From Bacteroidota bacterium (GTDB lineage: Bacteria; Bacteroidota; Bacteroidia; Bacteroidales; F082), in assembly GCA_013203805.1 (NCBI GenBank), contig JABMPH010000486.1:1-32605 (forward strand): a stretch of DNA of 32,605 nucleotides, written 5' to 3'. Every line of letters starts with the position of its first letter. The first letter of the stretch is position 1. Below, in pieces: positions 8,535-15,705 of the stretch. The notes under the pieces were generated by a model. The model was not told where the DNA came from. It saw only the letters and a list, made by a program, of their open reading frames with translations, and did no database searches. The position numbers and the translations under genes are program-made.

Positions 8535-9497
8535 TTAAAACAATGAAAACTTTACGTAACGTTTTGGGTTTGTTTTAATATCATTCAGTAACGAATCAAG
8601 TGCTGTTGCTGATCTGTTAAGTTCTAGATAAAGACTATCATCGTTAATTAACATACCAATTGTGCCTTGCCCACTATTTACTTTCTCAAGTAAAGCTTGA
8701 ATATCGTCAAAAGTTTTATTGGCTCTGGCAAATGTTCCCGGAATTTCAGATTTAGCCAGAGAATCACTTATAATTTCAAAATTGGTAATAATATTTTTGA
8801 TATTGCCTTTGTTTTCATTGAGAGTTGTGGTTAGTGAGTCGAGGTTAATTAGAATATTTGATATTCGTGATGATTCTTCAACAACCAGTGTATCAATATT
8901 TGATGATGCATTTTGAAGATTTGCGAGAGTTTTCTCGATATTTAAAAAACTTTGCCTTAGGTTGTTGCGGGCAGATTTGTTAAAAATAGACTGAAATGCA
9001 ATAACCAGGGTATCGATGGATGCCATTAAATCTTCGGCTTTCTTTTTAATTGGTTGAACCTGCGAGTTTACTTCTTCCATTAAACCTCCTTCAACGCTGG
9101 TTAGTAGTGTATCTCCTTCCTGAATATATATTTTAGAATCGCCCAAGACTAACTCTATAGCTTTTGACCCCATTATGTCGGAACTAAAAATTCGAGCAAC
9201 TGTATTATCAGGAATTGGGAAATCAGTTGAAAGCATAATGCTGACCATTATATCTCCGGTCATGTCAGGATTAAAATAAACGCTTTTAACTTGTCCTACA
9301 CGTAGGCCATTAATTACAACGGGGTTAGCTCTGTTTAAGCCATTTATCTTGTCGTAACTAGCATAATAAACTGCTTCTTTTTTGAAGAGATCGGTACTTT
9401 TTAAAAAATTAAACCCCCAAACAAATATTACTATTGCGGCAATAAAGCTTGCGCCGATAATTATTGGTTTAATTCTTTTTTTGGTATTGTCAGCCAT
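8535..9497 (-). CDS. MlaD/MCE-domain lipid-transport protein
   Basis: The 320-residue protein has one N-terminal membrane anchor (about 12-30, IIIGASFIAAIVIFVWGF). An MCE/MlaD domain follows at about 38-116, with the typical YDKINGLNRANPVVINGLRVG and SDIMGSKAIELVLG motifs. The rest, about 130-320, is a helical, coiled-coil-like region. MCE proteins form hexameric rings that pass phospholipids between inner and outer membranes, so a periplasm-facing role is expected. It lies 93 nt downstream of the amidase gene on the same strand, probably in one transcript. The neighbouring OstA-like gene supports a shared outer-membrane biogenesis theme. No MlaE/MlaF partner genes are in the window. Confidence 0.88.
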   Translation of the reverse strand: MADNTKKRIKPIIIGASFIAAIVIFVWGFNFLKSTDLFKKEAVYYASYDKINGLNRANPVVINGLRVGQVKSVYFNPDMTGDIMVSIMLSTDFPIPDNTVARIFSSDIMGSKAIELVLGDSKIYIQEGDTLLTSVEGGLMEEVNSQVQPIKKKAEDLMASIDTLVIAFQSIFNKSARNNLRQSFLNIEKTLANLQNASSNIDTLVVEESSRISNILINLDSLTTTLNENKGNIKNIITNFEIISDSLAKSEIPGTFARANKTFDDIQALLEKVNSGQGTIGMLINDDSLYLELNRSATALDSLLNDIKTNPKRYVKFSLF

Positions 9498-9590
9498 CTG
9501 GATAAAAATGCTAAGTTAATGAAAATGTTATTTATGGGGATGAAAAATTATTTTTTTTATGGAAATCATTAGACTGCAATAATAAGTTTG

Positions 9591-10760
9591 TCACTTTTCA
9601 AGTTTAACAGCCTCACTAATGCTTATCCTATTATCTAGATGAAAAGCAACAACGAAGGCATCCGTAAAACCTTTGGACTGTACTTTTTTTTGATGTGCTT
9701 TTGCCTGATTTAGTGATGTAAAACTCCCTGATGTATATTTGTACAAACCGTTGTGTTCATACTTAGAAATATTGCTAAGCTGTTGAAATCTAGAATCGGA
9801 TAAAGCCAAATGACGAGGGCTTGTATAAAACTGGACTTTAAATACCACATCGTTATTTGTTTGTGGTTCAATAGACTTAACAGGTTCTGATGTAAGATTA
9901 TCGTCGACAACAACTTGTTTCCGATATTCATATGCATTATTTTCCTTTTCAAATTCTATTTTGTATTCTTTAAAAGCCCTGTAGATGGCCGAGGCCATAA
10001 ATACCTGTCCTTCTTTTGTGTTGAGAAACTTTTCTTCTGCATTATTGCTTAAGTAACCAAGTTCAACAAGAACCGATGGCATCGACGTTTTCCAAAGAAC
10101 CAAGAATCCTGCTTGATAAACACTTCTGTCTTTTCTGCCTACTCTATCAGTAAACTGTTGTTGAATTTTTTGTGCAATACTTAAGCTTTGATCAAGGTTT
10201 TCATCCTGAAACAGTGTAAGACTAATTAATGATTCGGGCGACTTAGGATCAAAATCATTATAATTATTACCTGCATCATCCTCAAGTAGTATGGCAGCAT
10301 TCTCCATCATTGCAACATCCATATTTCGCTTGGTACGTTTTTCTTCAACACCCAGTACATATGTTTCAGCTCCGTAAATATTAGATGATGGGTTTGCATT
10401 ACAATGAATCGAAATAAAAAGGTCGGCATTATTCTCATTTGCAATCTGACCCCTCTTATGTAGGTCAACAAACTTATCAGTTTTTCGTGTATAGATAACC
10501 TTAATATTTGGAAAATTTTGCTCAATATAACCACCTGTTTTAAGTGCAACCGACAAAGCAATATCTTTTTCTCGAGAATGTTTTCCCGAAGCACCGGGGT
10601 CTTTCCCACCATGGCCGGCATCTATAACAATGGTTTTTATTTTAGATCCCTTTTGTGAATAAGAATTATAAGAAAAAGTAGTTAGTAAAACCATAAATAG
10701 AATTGGCAACCACCTTGTTTTTCTTATTAGTTGATGTATATTTTTTAGTTGTGTTAGCAA
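9591..10760 (-). CDS. N-acetylmuramoyl-L-alanine amidase (Amidase_3) with C-terminal SPOR-like domain
   Basis: This secreted peptidoglycan hydrolase cleaves the bond between MurNAc and the stem peptide. Residues 1-36 form a signal peptide or anchor (RKTRWLPILFMVLLTTFS). The Amidase_3 domain (about 40-265) has zinc ligands His50 (DAGHGGKDPG), Glu64 (SREKDIAL) and His119 (SIHCNA), and catalytic Glu233 (VELGYLSN). An insertion around 145-190 resembles the regulatory helix region of AmiC-type enzymes. Residues about 305-380 look like a SPOR domain (YKYTSGSF...AKAHQKKVQSKGFTDAFVV), which binds denuded glycans at division sites. The start is probably the TTG at 10760: the first in-frame ATG would cut into the signal peptide, and an in-frame stop lies just upstream. 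Confidence 0.87.
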   Translation of the reverse strand: MLTQLKNIHQLIRKTRWLPILFMVLLTTFSYNSYSQKGSKIKTIVIDAGHGGKDPGASGKHSREKDIALSVALKTGGYIEQNFPNIKVIYTRKTDKFVDLHKRGQIANENNADLFISIHCNANPSSNIYGAETYVLGVEEKRTKRNMDVAMMENAAILLEDDAGNNYNDFDPKSPESLISLTLFQDENLDQSLSIAQKIQQQFTDRVGRKDRSVYQAGFLVLWKTSMPSVLVELGYLSNNAEEKFLNTKEGQVFMASAIYRAFKEYKIEFEKENNAYEYRKQVVVDDNLTSEPVKSIEPQTNNDVVFKVQFYTSPRHLALSDSRFQQLSNISKYEHNGLYKYTSGSFTSLNQAKAHQKKVQSKGFTDAFVVAFHLDNRISISEAVKLEK

Positions 10761-10786
10761 GCTGTTAGTTAGTTTGTGTATTTAAA

Positions 10787-10794
10787 CAAAAATA
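10787..10794 (-). promoter_or_regulatory. Putative -7 element of the amidase-mlaD operon
   Basis: Read on the minus strand this is TATTTTTG, fitting TAnnTTTG, 26 nt upstream of the TTG start codon of the amidase. It lies in the 146-nt gap after the kinase gene and supports a separate transcript for the envelope genes. No TTG box at the usual distance. Confidence 0.3.
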
Positions 10795-10906
10795 ATACAT
10801 TGCATATATGAATATTATGTATCAATAGTATTTTATTAACATGGATTAGTTATTAGTAAACTGCACATGTTGCACTATTGTTATAACTCCAATGTTTTTA
10901 ACTTGA

Positions 10907-12256
10907 TTAATTAAGGATAACAGTGAAAGTAGTTTTCTTATCATTTTTTGAATTTAGCACCACATCACCATTCATTTTAAGCATTATTTGTTTGCTAAGG
11001 CTGAGCCCAACACCCGATCCCTCTTCTTTTGTTGTAAAAAATGGTATGAAAATTTGCTCTCTTATTTCGGGAGGTATAGTAGGCCCATTATTTGTTATTT
11101 CTAATTTGACGGTATCGTCTGTTTTCTTCAATGTTATTCTCAGACTAGGGTTTTCAACTTCTCCTGTTACTAGTGCTTCGCAGGCATTTTTTAAGATGTT
11201 AATTATTACCTGCGACAAAAGATTCTCATCTGTTAAAAACATGGTTTTTTCAGGAATAAATTTAATTAATTTTATTGTATTAAAACCACAATATGTATTG
11301 GCTACCAGCAGGTTGTTTTCTATTAGTTGTGATAGGTTCACCTCCTTAAAAACAGGAGCTGGAAGTTTTGTAAATTTTCGGTAGTTATCAACAAAACTAA
11401 TTAAACCCAAGCTTCTCTCTTCAATTACTTTAAGCCCTTTTACTGTATTATTTATTGTTCTCGAGTCTAGTTCTTCAATTGCAATTGTGGCATTGTTTTT
11501 TGTAAAATATCCTGAAATAACTTGCGACAAAGTAGTAATGGGAGCTATGTTGTTCATTATCTCATGTGATAAGGTTCGAGCCAATTTTATCCATGCATCA
11601 ACTTCACCATTGTCGAGTTCTTTTGTTATATCGCTTACTGCTGCTAATCTGATTAGTTCTTTCTGAGTCAGGATCTCCGACAATTTGAATAATAACTTTT
11701 GTCCGTATTGATTTTCAAAGATGGCAGATTGAAGGTTTTTATCAGTGCGCATTATAAAACCCGGTAATGCAGTATCAATTGCCGATAATATATTTATGTG
11801 ATGATGCTCTTGTAATCCGCTAAGCTTTACGGCAGCAGGATTAATATTTAAAACTCTTCCAGCTTCATTAATTGAAAACAACCCTGTTGCCGACTGGTTA
11901 ATTACTGATCTATAATATTGTTCCTGTGTACTGATATCAATTTTCGCCTGTTTGAAAAGTTCGTTAAGTCGTTCGATTCCCAAATAAACATCGTCAATGG
12001 CTTTGTTGCCTGTTTTAGAGGGTGATTTTAAAGATGCATCTTCATTTTCAATCCCTAATAAAAAAAATGCAATCCACTGGTTTAGTTTGTCGAAGTAACT
12101 AATAGTATTAATAACAGCAATTAACAGAAGCATTAAAAGTAGTCCGCTAACAGCATATGCATGCTTTTCAAATAATAAATACGATGCTGCCATCGAAATC
12201 AAAACTATGATTGCCAATCGAATTGAAATTACTTTGTTGAAATGTGAGTAGGCCAT
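10907..12256 (-). CDS. Sensor histidine kinase (NtrY/AtoS-like) paired with the sigma-54 response regulator
   Basis: A 449-residue membrane kinase. Two transmembrane helices at about 10-50 leave almost no periplasmic loop, so sensing is probably within or inside the membrane. A linker and a PAS-like domain follow (about 110-215, containing QEQYYRSVINQSATGLFSIN). The dimerisation/phosphoacceptor helix has His231 in TLSHEIMNNIAPI, and the HATPase_c domain (about 335-449) has the N-box INILKNACEAL and the G-box GSGVGLSLSKQIM. It lies 49 nt downstream of the response-regulator gene on the same strand and is expected to phosphorylate that protein. The signal is unknown; the downstream ABC cassette and envelope genes suggest envelope stress or a membrane-active compound, which is inference. 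Confidence 0.9.
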   Translation of the reverse strand: MAYSHFNKVISIRLAIIVLISMAASYLLFEKHAYAVSGLLLMLLLIAVINTISYFDKLNQWIAFFLLGIENEDASLKSPSKTGNKAIDDVYLGIERLNELFKQAKIDISTQEQYYRSVINQSATGLFSINEAGRVLNINPAAVKLSGLQEHHHINILSAIDTALPGFIMRTDKNLQSAIFENQYGQKLLFKLSEILTQKELIRLAAVSDITKELDNGEVDAWIKLARTLSHEIMNNIAPITTLSQVISGYFTKNNATIAIEELDSRTINNTVKGLKVIEERSLGLISFVDNYRKFTKLPAPVFKEVNLSQLIENNLLVANTYCGFNTIKLIKFIPEKTMFLTDENLLSQVIINILKNACEALVTGEVENPSLRITLKKTDDTVKLEITNNGPTIPPEIREQIFIPFFTTKEEGSGVGLSLSKQIMLKMNGDVVLNSKNDKKTTFTVILN

Positions 12257-12305
12257 CGGATTTCTAATTGAATGTGAGGTCTCGTATAATTAATATTTTC
12301 ATCAT

Positions 12306-13670
12306 CTAGATATCATACTTTTTCAATTTATTATAAAGTGTTTGACGCGTTATCCCTAAGTTTTTTGCCACCACACTCATATTCCCTTTTTCTTTTTTGA
12401 TGCTTCCAAGTATCATTTCTTTTTCCATTTCTTCAAGGGTTTTGTTGCTTAAACTACCATGACGAATACTTGAATTATCATTTAAGTTAAAACTGAATTC
12501 ATTTAGGATGCTATCTTCGGCTAAAATTACGGCCTTTTCAATGCTGTGTTGTAATTCTCTAACATTACCAGGCCAATTGTAAGATAGAAGTTTCTGCATT
12601 GCTTTCTGGTTAATTTTTAGATCGTGTTTATCATATTTTGTTGAGTATTTTTTAAGATAAAATTCGGCCAGCAATAGTATGTCATTTCCACGCTCACGCA
12701 AAGGTGGTATGTCAATGGTAATCGTATTAATTCGGTATAACAAATCCTCACGAAAATGGCCTTTCGAGATCATTGATTCTAAGTTTTTGTTAGTTGCCGA
12801 AATAAGCCTTATGTCGATATGTACAGGGGTATTGCTCCCCAACTTTATTATTGTGCGGTTTTGAAGGGTCGTAAGCATTTTTGCTTGTAATGATAGAGGC
12901 AGGTTTCCTATTTCGTCAAGAAAAAGTGTGCCTTTATTTGCGGTTTCAAGTTTCCCAATTCTGTCCTCCTTAGCATCTGTAAAAGAGCCCTTTGTGTGTC
13001 CGAAAAGTTCGCTTTCAAATAGCGACTCACTAACGGCACCCATATCCACACTAAGCATTACTTCATTATTCCTTTTTGAATATTTATGTATTTCACGAGC
13101 AATTAACTCCTTACCGGTTCCGTTTTCACCTGTTATGAAAATATTTGCATCGGTTACTGCAACTTTTTTAACAATCGCCATAACATTTTTCATTGGTTGT
13201 GACCTGCCAATAAGCATTTGAGAAACAGGCCTTAGCTCTTGCTTAAGTAAAGAAGTAGTTTTTAATAATGATATATTTTCAAATTTGCTTTTTCTAAGTT
13301 TTAGCGAAGCATGTAGAGTACTGATAAGTTTATTATTATCCCAAGGTTTTAGTATAAAATCAAATGCTCCCTCTTTTACAGCTCTAACTGCCAATTCAAC
13401 ATCTCCATAAGCGGTAATCATTACGACACTTATTGTTGGATCATATTTTTGGATTTCATGCAGCCAATAAATGCCTTCGTTTCCTGTATTTATTCCGGCA
13501 TTAAAATTCATGTCGAGTAAAACAACACCAATGTTGTTTTTTTTGATTGTAGCCAACAAACTAACCGGGCTTCTTAGGCAGAAAATATTATCAAATTCAG
13601 TTTGAAGTAACATTTCAAGTGCCGTAAGTACACTTTTGTTATCGTCAAGTATTAGGATGTTACTTTCCAT
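12306..13670 (-). CDS. NtrC-family sigma-54-dependent response regulator
   Basis: The 454-residue protein has three domains. The receiver (1-120) carries phospho-acceptor Asp53 in VVLLDMNF. The AAA+ domain (about 150-385) has Walker A GENGTGKE (181-188), Walker B TLFLDEI (248-254) and the sigma-54 contact loop GSFTDA (228-233). The C-terminal Fis-type helix-turn-helix has NMSVVAKNLGITRQTLYNKL. It should activate RNA polymerase containing sigma-54 from distant enhancer sites after phosphorylation by the adjacent kinase. The contact loop differs from canonical GAFTGA at two positions but keeps the key Thr. A 21-bp palindrome about 100 bp before its start codon recurs upstream of a sigma-54-like promoter at 14768, suggesting the ABC cassette as target. 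Confidence 0.93.
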   Translation of the reverse strand: MESNILILDDNKSVLTALEMLLQTEFDNIFCLRSPVSLLATIKKNNIGVVLLDMNFNAGINTGNEGIYWLHEIQKYDPTISVVMITAYGDVELAVRAVKEGAFDFILKPWDNNKLISTLHASLKLRKSKFENISLLKTTSLLKQELRPVSQMLIGRSQPMKNVMAIVKKVAVTDANIFITGENGTGKELIAREIHKYSKRNNEVMLSVDMGAVSESLFESELFGHTKGSFTDAKEDRIGKLETANKGTLFLDEIGNLPLSLQAKMLTTLQNRTIIKLGSNTPVHIDIRLISATNKNLESMISKGHFREDLLYRINTITIDIPPLRERGNDILLLAEFYLKKYSTKYDKHDLKINQKAMQKLLSYNWPGNVRELQHSIEKAVILAEDSILNEFSFNLNDNSSIRHGSLSNKTLEEMEKEMILGSIKKEKGNMSVVAKNLGITRQTLYNKLKKYDI

Positions 13671-13744
13671 GTAGAATTAAGGTTTTTTTGCATTTTCAGG
13701 TTATAATAAAGCGATTGTGATATTGTTGACAACGAAATTAGATA

Positions 13745-13787
13745 AATGTAAATTAATTACAGCACTACTGTAAAAATATTTTACAGT
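13745..13787. promoter_or_regulatory. Palindromic operator/enhancer site 1 between regulator and PAP2 genes
   Basis: Positions 13767-13787 form a perfect palindrome: ACTGTAAAA, spacer ATA, TTTTACAGT. A second TGTAAA half-site with a TTACA partner begins at 13747, exactly 22 bp (two helical turns) before the TGTAAAA at 13769. The same 19-mer and the same 22-bp offset occur at 14665-14703. The location between divergent genes suggests autoregulation of the regulator-kinase operon and/or control of PAP2. No sigma-54 -24/-12 pair was found on either side here. Binding by the adjacent NtrC-family protein is inference. Confidence 0.6.
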
Positions 13788-13919
13788 TATTTTTTCATTA
13801 ATATGGATTTGTTTTCTTATTTTCTCATAAATATATTCATAACATTATACATTAATATATTTTTGCTGGAAACATCGCTCGAATTTTATAAAGATGTTTG
13901 TAAAGCAATTATCGGATAC

Positions 13920-14516
13920 ATGCTATCATCAATATTAATATCAAATGGCTTTTTTTTACAAAACATTGATATAGATATTTTGAGGGAAATTAATTTGAAC
14001 AGAAATACTCAACTTGATTTCTTTTTTCAAATTATTACTAATTCGGTTTCTTATATAGCCTGGGGCTTACCAGTATTACTATTAATAATCGGAATTGTTA
14101 AAAATAAAATTCAAATACGCAAAAAAGCATTCTATCTATTAGTCACAGTGATGGTTTCCTCAATATTAATACTAATTCTAAAATACGGTATAGATCGTCC
14201 TCGACCTTTTGATACTTATACATTTCTTGAAAAAGTTACCAGTGGAGGTAGTCCCTCATTCCCATCAGGTCACACCAGTGAGGCCTTTACCATAGCGATT
14301 GCTTTATGTTTCGTTTTTCGTCGTTGGTTTGTTATTATTCCAAGTGTACTTTGGGCAATAGCTGTTGGCTATTCAAGAATGTCACTTGGAGTCCATTATC
14401 CTAGCGATGTGATAGTTGGAGCAATAATAGGTATTACATTAGCATTTCTGTGTTATAAAGGAAAAGTAATACCAATTAAATTTCAGAATGAGCTTAATAA
14501 ATCAATAGATTTTTAG
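13920..14516 (+). CDS. PAP2-family (type 2 phosphatidic acid phosphatase) membrane phosphatase
   Basis: A membrane phosphatase of the PAP2/undecaprenyl-pyrophosphate phosphatase superfamily, with about five transmembrane helices. The three signature motifs are present in order: KYGIDRPRP, SFPSGHTSEAF and SRMSLGVHYPSD. It may dephosphorylate lipid phosphates such as undecaprenyl pyrophosphate, phosphatidate or lipid A; the substrate is not readable. The open frame extends upstream to an ATG at 13803, but those extra 39 residues read like translated AT-rich spacer, and a TATTTTTG -7-like element lies at 13858-13865. I therefore prefer the ATG at 13920 (198 residues); the longer form (237) is possible. 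It is divergent from the regulator gene across a palindromic site, which suggests shared control. Confidence 0.82.
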   Translation: MLSSILISNGFFLQNIDIDILREINLNRNTQLDFFFQIITNSVSYIAWGLPVLLLIIGIVKNKIQIRKKAFYLLVTVMVSSILILILKYGIDRPRPFDTYTFLEKVTSGGSPSFPSGHTSEAFTIAIALCFVFRRWFVIIPSVLWAIAVGYSRMSLGVHYPSDVIVGAIIGITLAFLCYKGKVIPIKFQNELNKSIDF

Positions 14517-14664
14517 TTTTAGCAAACTGAAAAAATAATTGCATAGCCAAAAGCTACGGAAATATTTTTTCAAGAAGATAAAACTATAAAGATGAAGATT
14601 TATCAGCGCATTTTGATGTTTATTTGGTATAACCATTAAAAGAAATATTCATGGTACCAAGCCT

Positions 14665-14703
14665 TGTAAATAAAACATACAACCACTGTAAAAATATTTT
14701 ACA
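14665..14703. promoter_or_regulatory. Palindromic enhancer site 2 upstream of the sigma-54-like promoter
   Basis: ACTGTAAAAATATTTTACA (14685-14703) is identical to 19 bases of the palindrome at 13767. Another TGTAAA half-site with a TACA partner begins at 14665, exactly 22 bp upstream of the TGTAAAA at 14687, as in site 1. The palindrome centre (14695) lies about 99 bp before the predicted start of the sigma-54-like promoter at 14768-14783, a usual distance for an NtrC-type upstream activating sequence. Confidence 0.6.
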
Positions 14704-14767
14704 CATTTTATAAATTATTATCTGTCCAAACAATCTATGTATTACATATTCAGGTAAATACAGCTTT

Positions 14768-14783
14768 CGGCACAAGCATTGAA
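14768..14783 (+). promoter_or_regulatory. Candidate sigma-54 (-24/-12) promoter for the ABC transporter cassette
   Basis: CGGCACAAGCATTGAA matches the sigma-54 consensus TGGCACG-N4-TTGCW. The -24 GGCAC is intact, the spacing is exact (10 bp between GG and the -12 dinucleotide), and TTG is present, although the final GC is GA. The start would fall near 14794, leaving a leader of about 190 nt to the ATPase gene. No coding sequence is supported in the surrounding 469-nt interval (14517-14985); its remainder is AT-rich with no other structure that I can see. Confidence 0.5.
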
Positions 14784-14985
14784 CCTCCCTTGTTAATTGT
14801 TTCATAATTTTCATGAATAATGCATTATTTCGAACAATAATAATTTTGGAGATAATGATAAGTTGGAGTAGTAATAAATGCTGAGAGAACTAAAAAATTA
14901 AGTGAGAATTGGAGTTAACAGAAGAAAGTAATAAGCTAGATTTATTATGACCATCATAAAAAAAATATAAACTAAAATAACCGAA

Positions 14986-15660
14986 ATGATTAAGACAGAA
15001 AAATTAAGAAAAGTATTTCGTACCGAAGAGGTTGAAACTTATGCATTGAATAATGTAGATATTCATATTAAAAAAGGTGAATTTACTGCGATTATGGGGC
15101 CATCAGGTTGCGGAAAATCAACACTCCTCAATATTATCGGTCTGCTTGACAATCCCACTGAAGGATTATATGTTTTTAACGGAACTGAAGTAAGTAAGCT
15201 AAAAGAAAAGGATCGCACGGATTTTCGTAAAGGTAATATTGGTTTTATATTTCAGAGTTTCAATTTGATTGACGAACTCAATGTATACGACAATGTAGAG
15301 CTTCCATTATTGTACTTAAAAATGAAAGCAAGTGAACGAAATAAAATAGTAGATGATGTATTAAAGCGAATGAAAATTGGACATCGCGCCAAGCATTTTC
15401 CACAGCAATTATCAGGTGGACAGCAACAACGGGTTGCCATTGCCAGAGCCGTAATAGCTAATCCTAGTCTTATACTTGCCGATGAGCCAACCGGTAATCT
15501 TGATTCAAAAAACGGGATTGAAGTAATGAATTTGCTTTCGGAACTAAACCAGGAAGGCACAACAATTATAATGGTAACACATTCCGACCGCGATGCGGGA
15601 TATGCTCACCGGATAATTAATTTACTCGATGGTCAGGTTATAATGGAAAAAATGAATTAA
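14986..15660 (+). CDS. ABC transporter ATP-binding protein (LolD/MacB-like)
   Basis: A 224-residue cytoplasmic ATPase that should power the two FtsX-type permeases downstream. It has Walker [10 protein letters not shown] (39-46), the Q-loop Gln90 in FIFQSFN, signature LSGGQQQR (142-149), Walker [13 protein letters not shown] (162-173) and the H-loop His199 in VTHSD. The sequence belongs to the LolD/MacB/FtsE group, which drives mechanotransmission across the membrane (lipoprotein release, peptide or macrolide efflux) rather than classic substrate passage. It is first in a three-gene cassette, 45 nt before the first permease. It probably depends on the sigma-54-like promoter at 14768 and the regulator-kinase pair encoded upstream. 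Confidence 0.93.
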   Translation: MIKTEKLRKVFRTEEVETYALNNVDIHIKKGEFTAIMGPSGCGKSTLLNIIGLLDNPTEGLYVFNGTEVSKLKEKDRTDFRKGNIGFIFQSFNLIDELNVYDNVELPLLYLKMKASERNKIVDDVLKRMKIGHRAKHFPQQLSGGQQQRVAIARAVIANPSLILADEPTGNLDSKNGIEVMNLLSELNQEGTTIIMVTHSDRDAGYAHRIINLLDGQVIMEKMN

Positions 15661-15705
15661 AAAGTAACTGATTTTTCAAATTAGTAATATTAAAACCGAA
15701 CTATC

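Noticed and set aside
10923-11384. Plus-strand open frame of 153 codons
   Set aside because: Antisense to the kinase HATPase domain, where all diagnostic motifs are on the minus strand.
13803-13919. Upstream ATG extending the PAP2 protein by 39 residues
   Set aside because: The added part reads as AT-rich spacer, and a -7-like element lies at 13858; kept only as an alternative start.
14620-14814. Minus-strand open frame of 64 codons before the ABC cassette
   Set aside because: No protein-like pattern, and it covers the palindrome and the sigma-54-like promoter.
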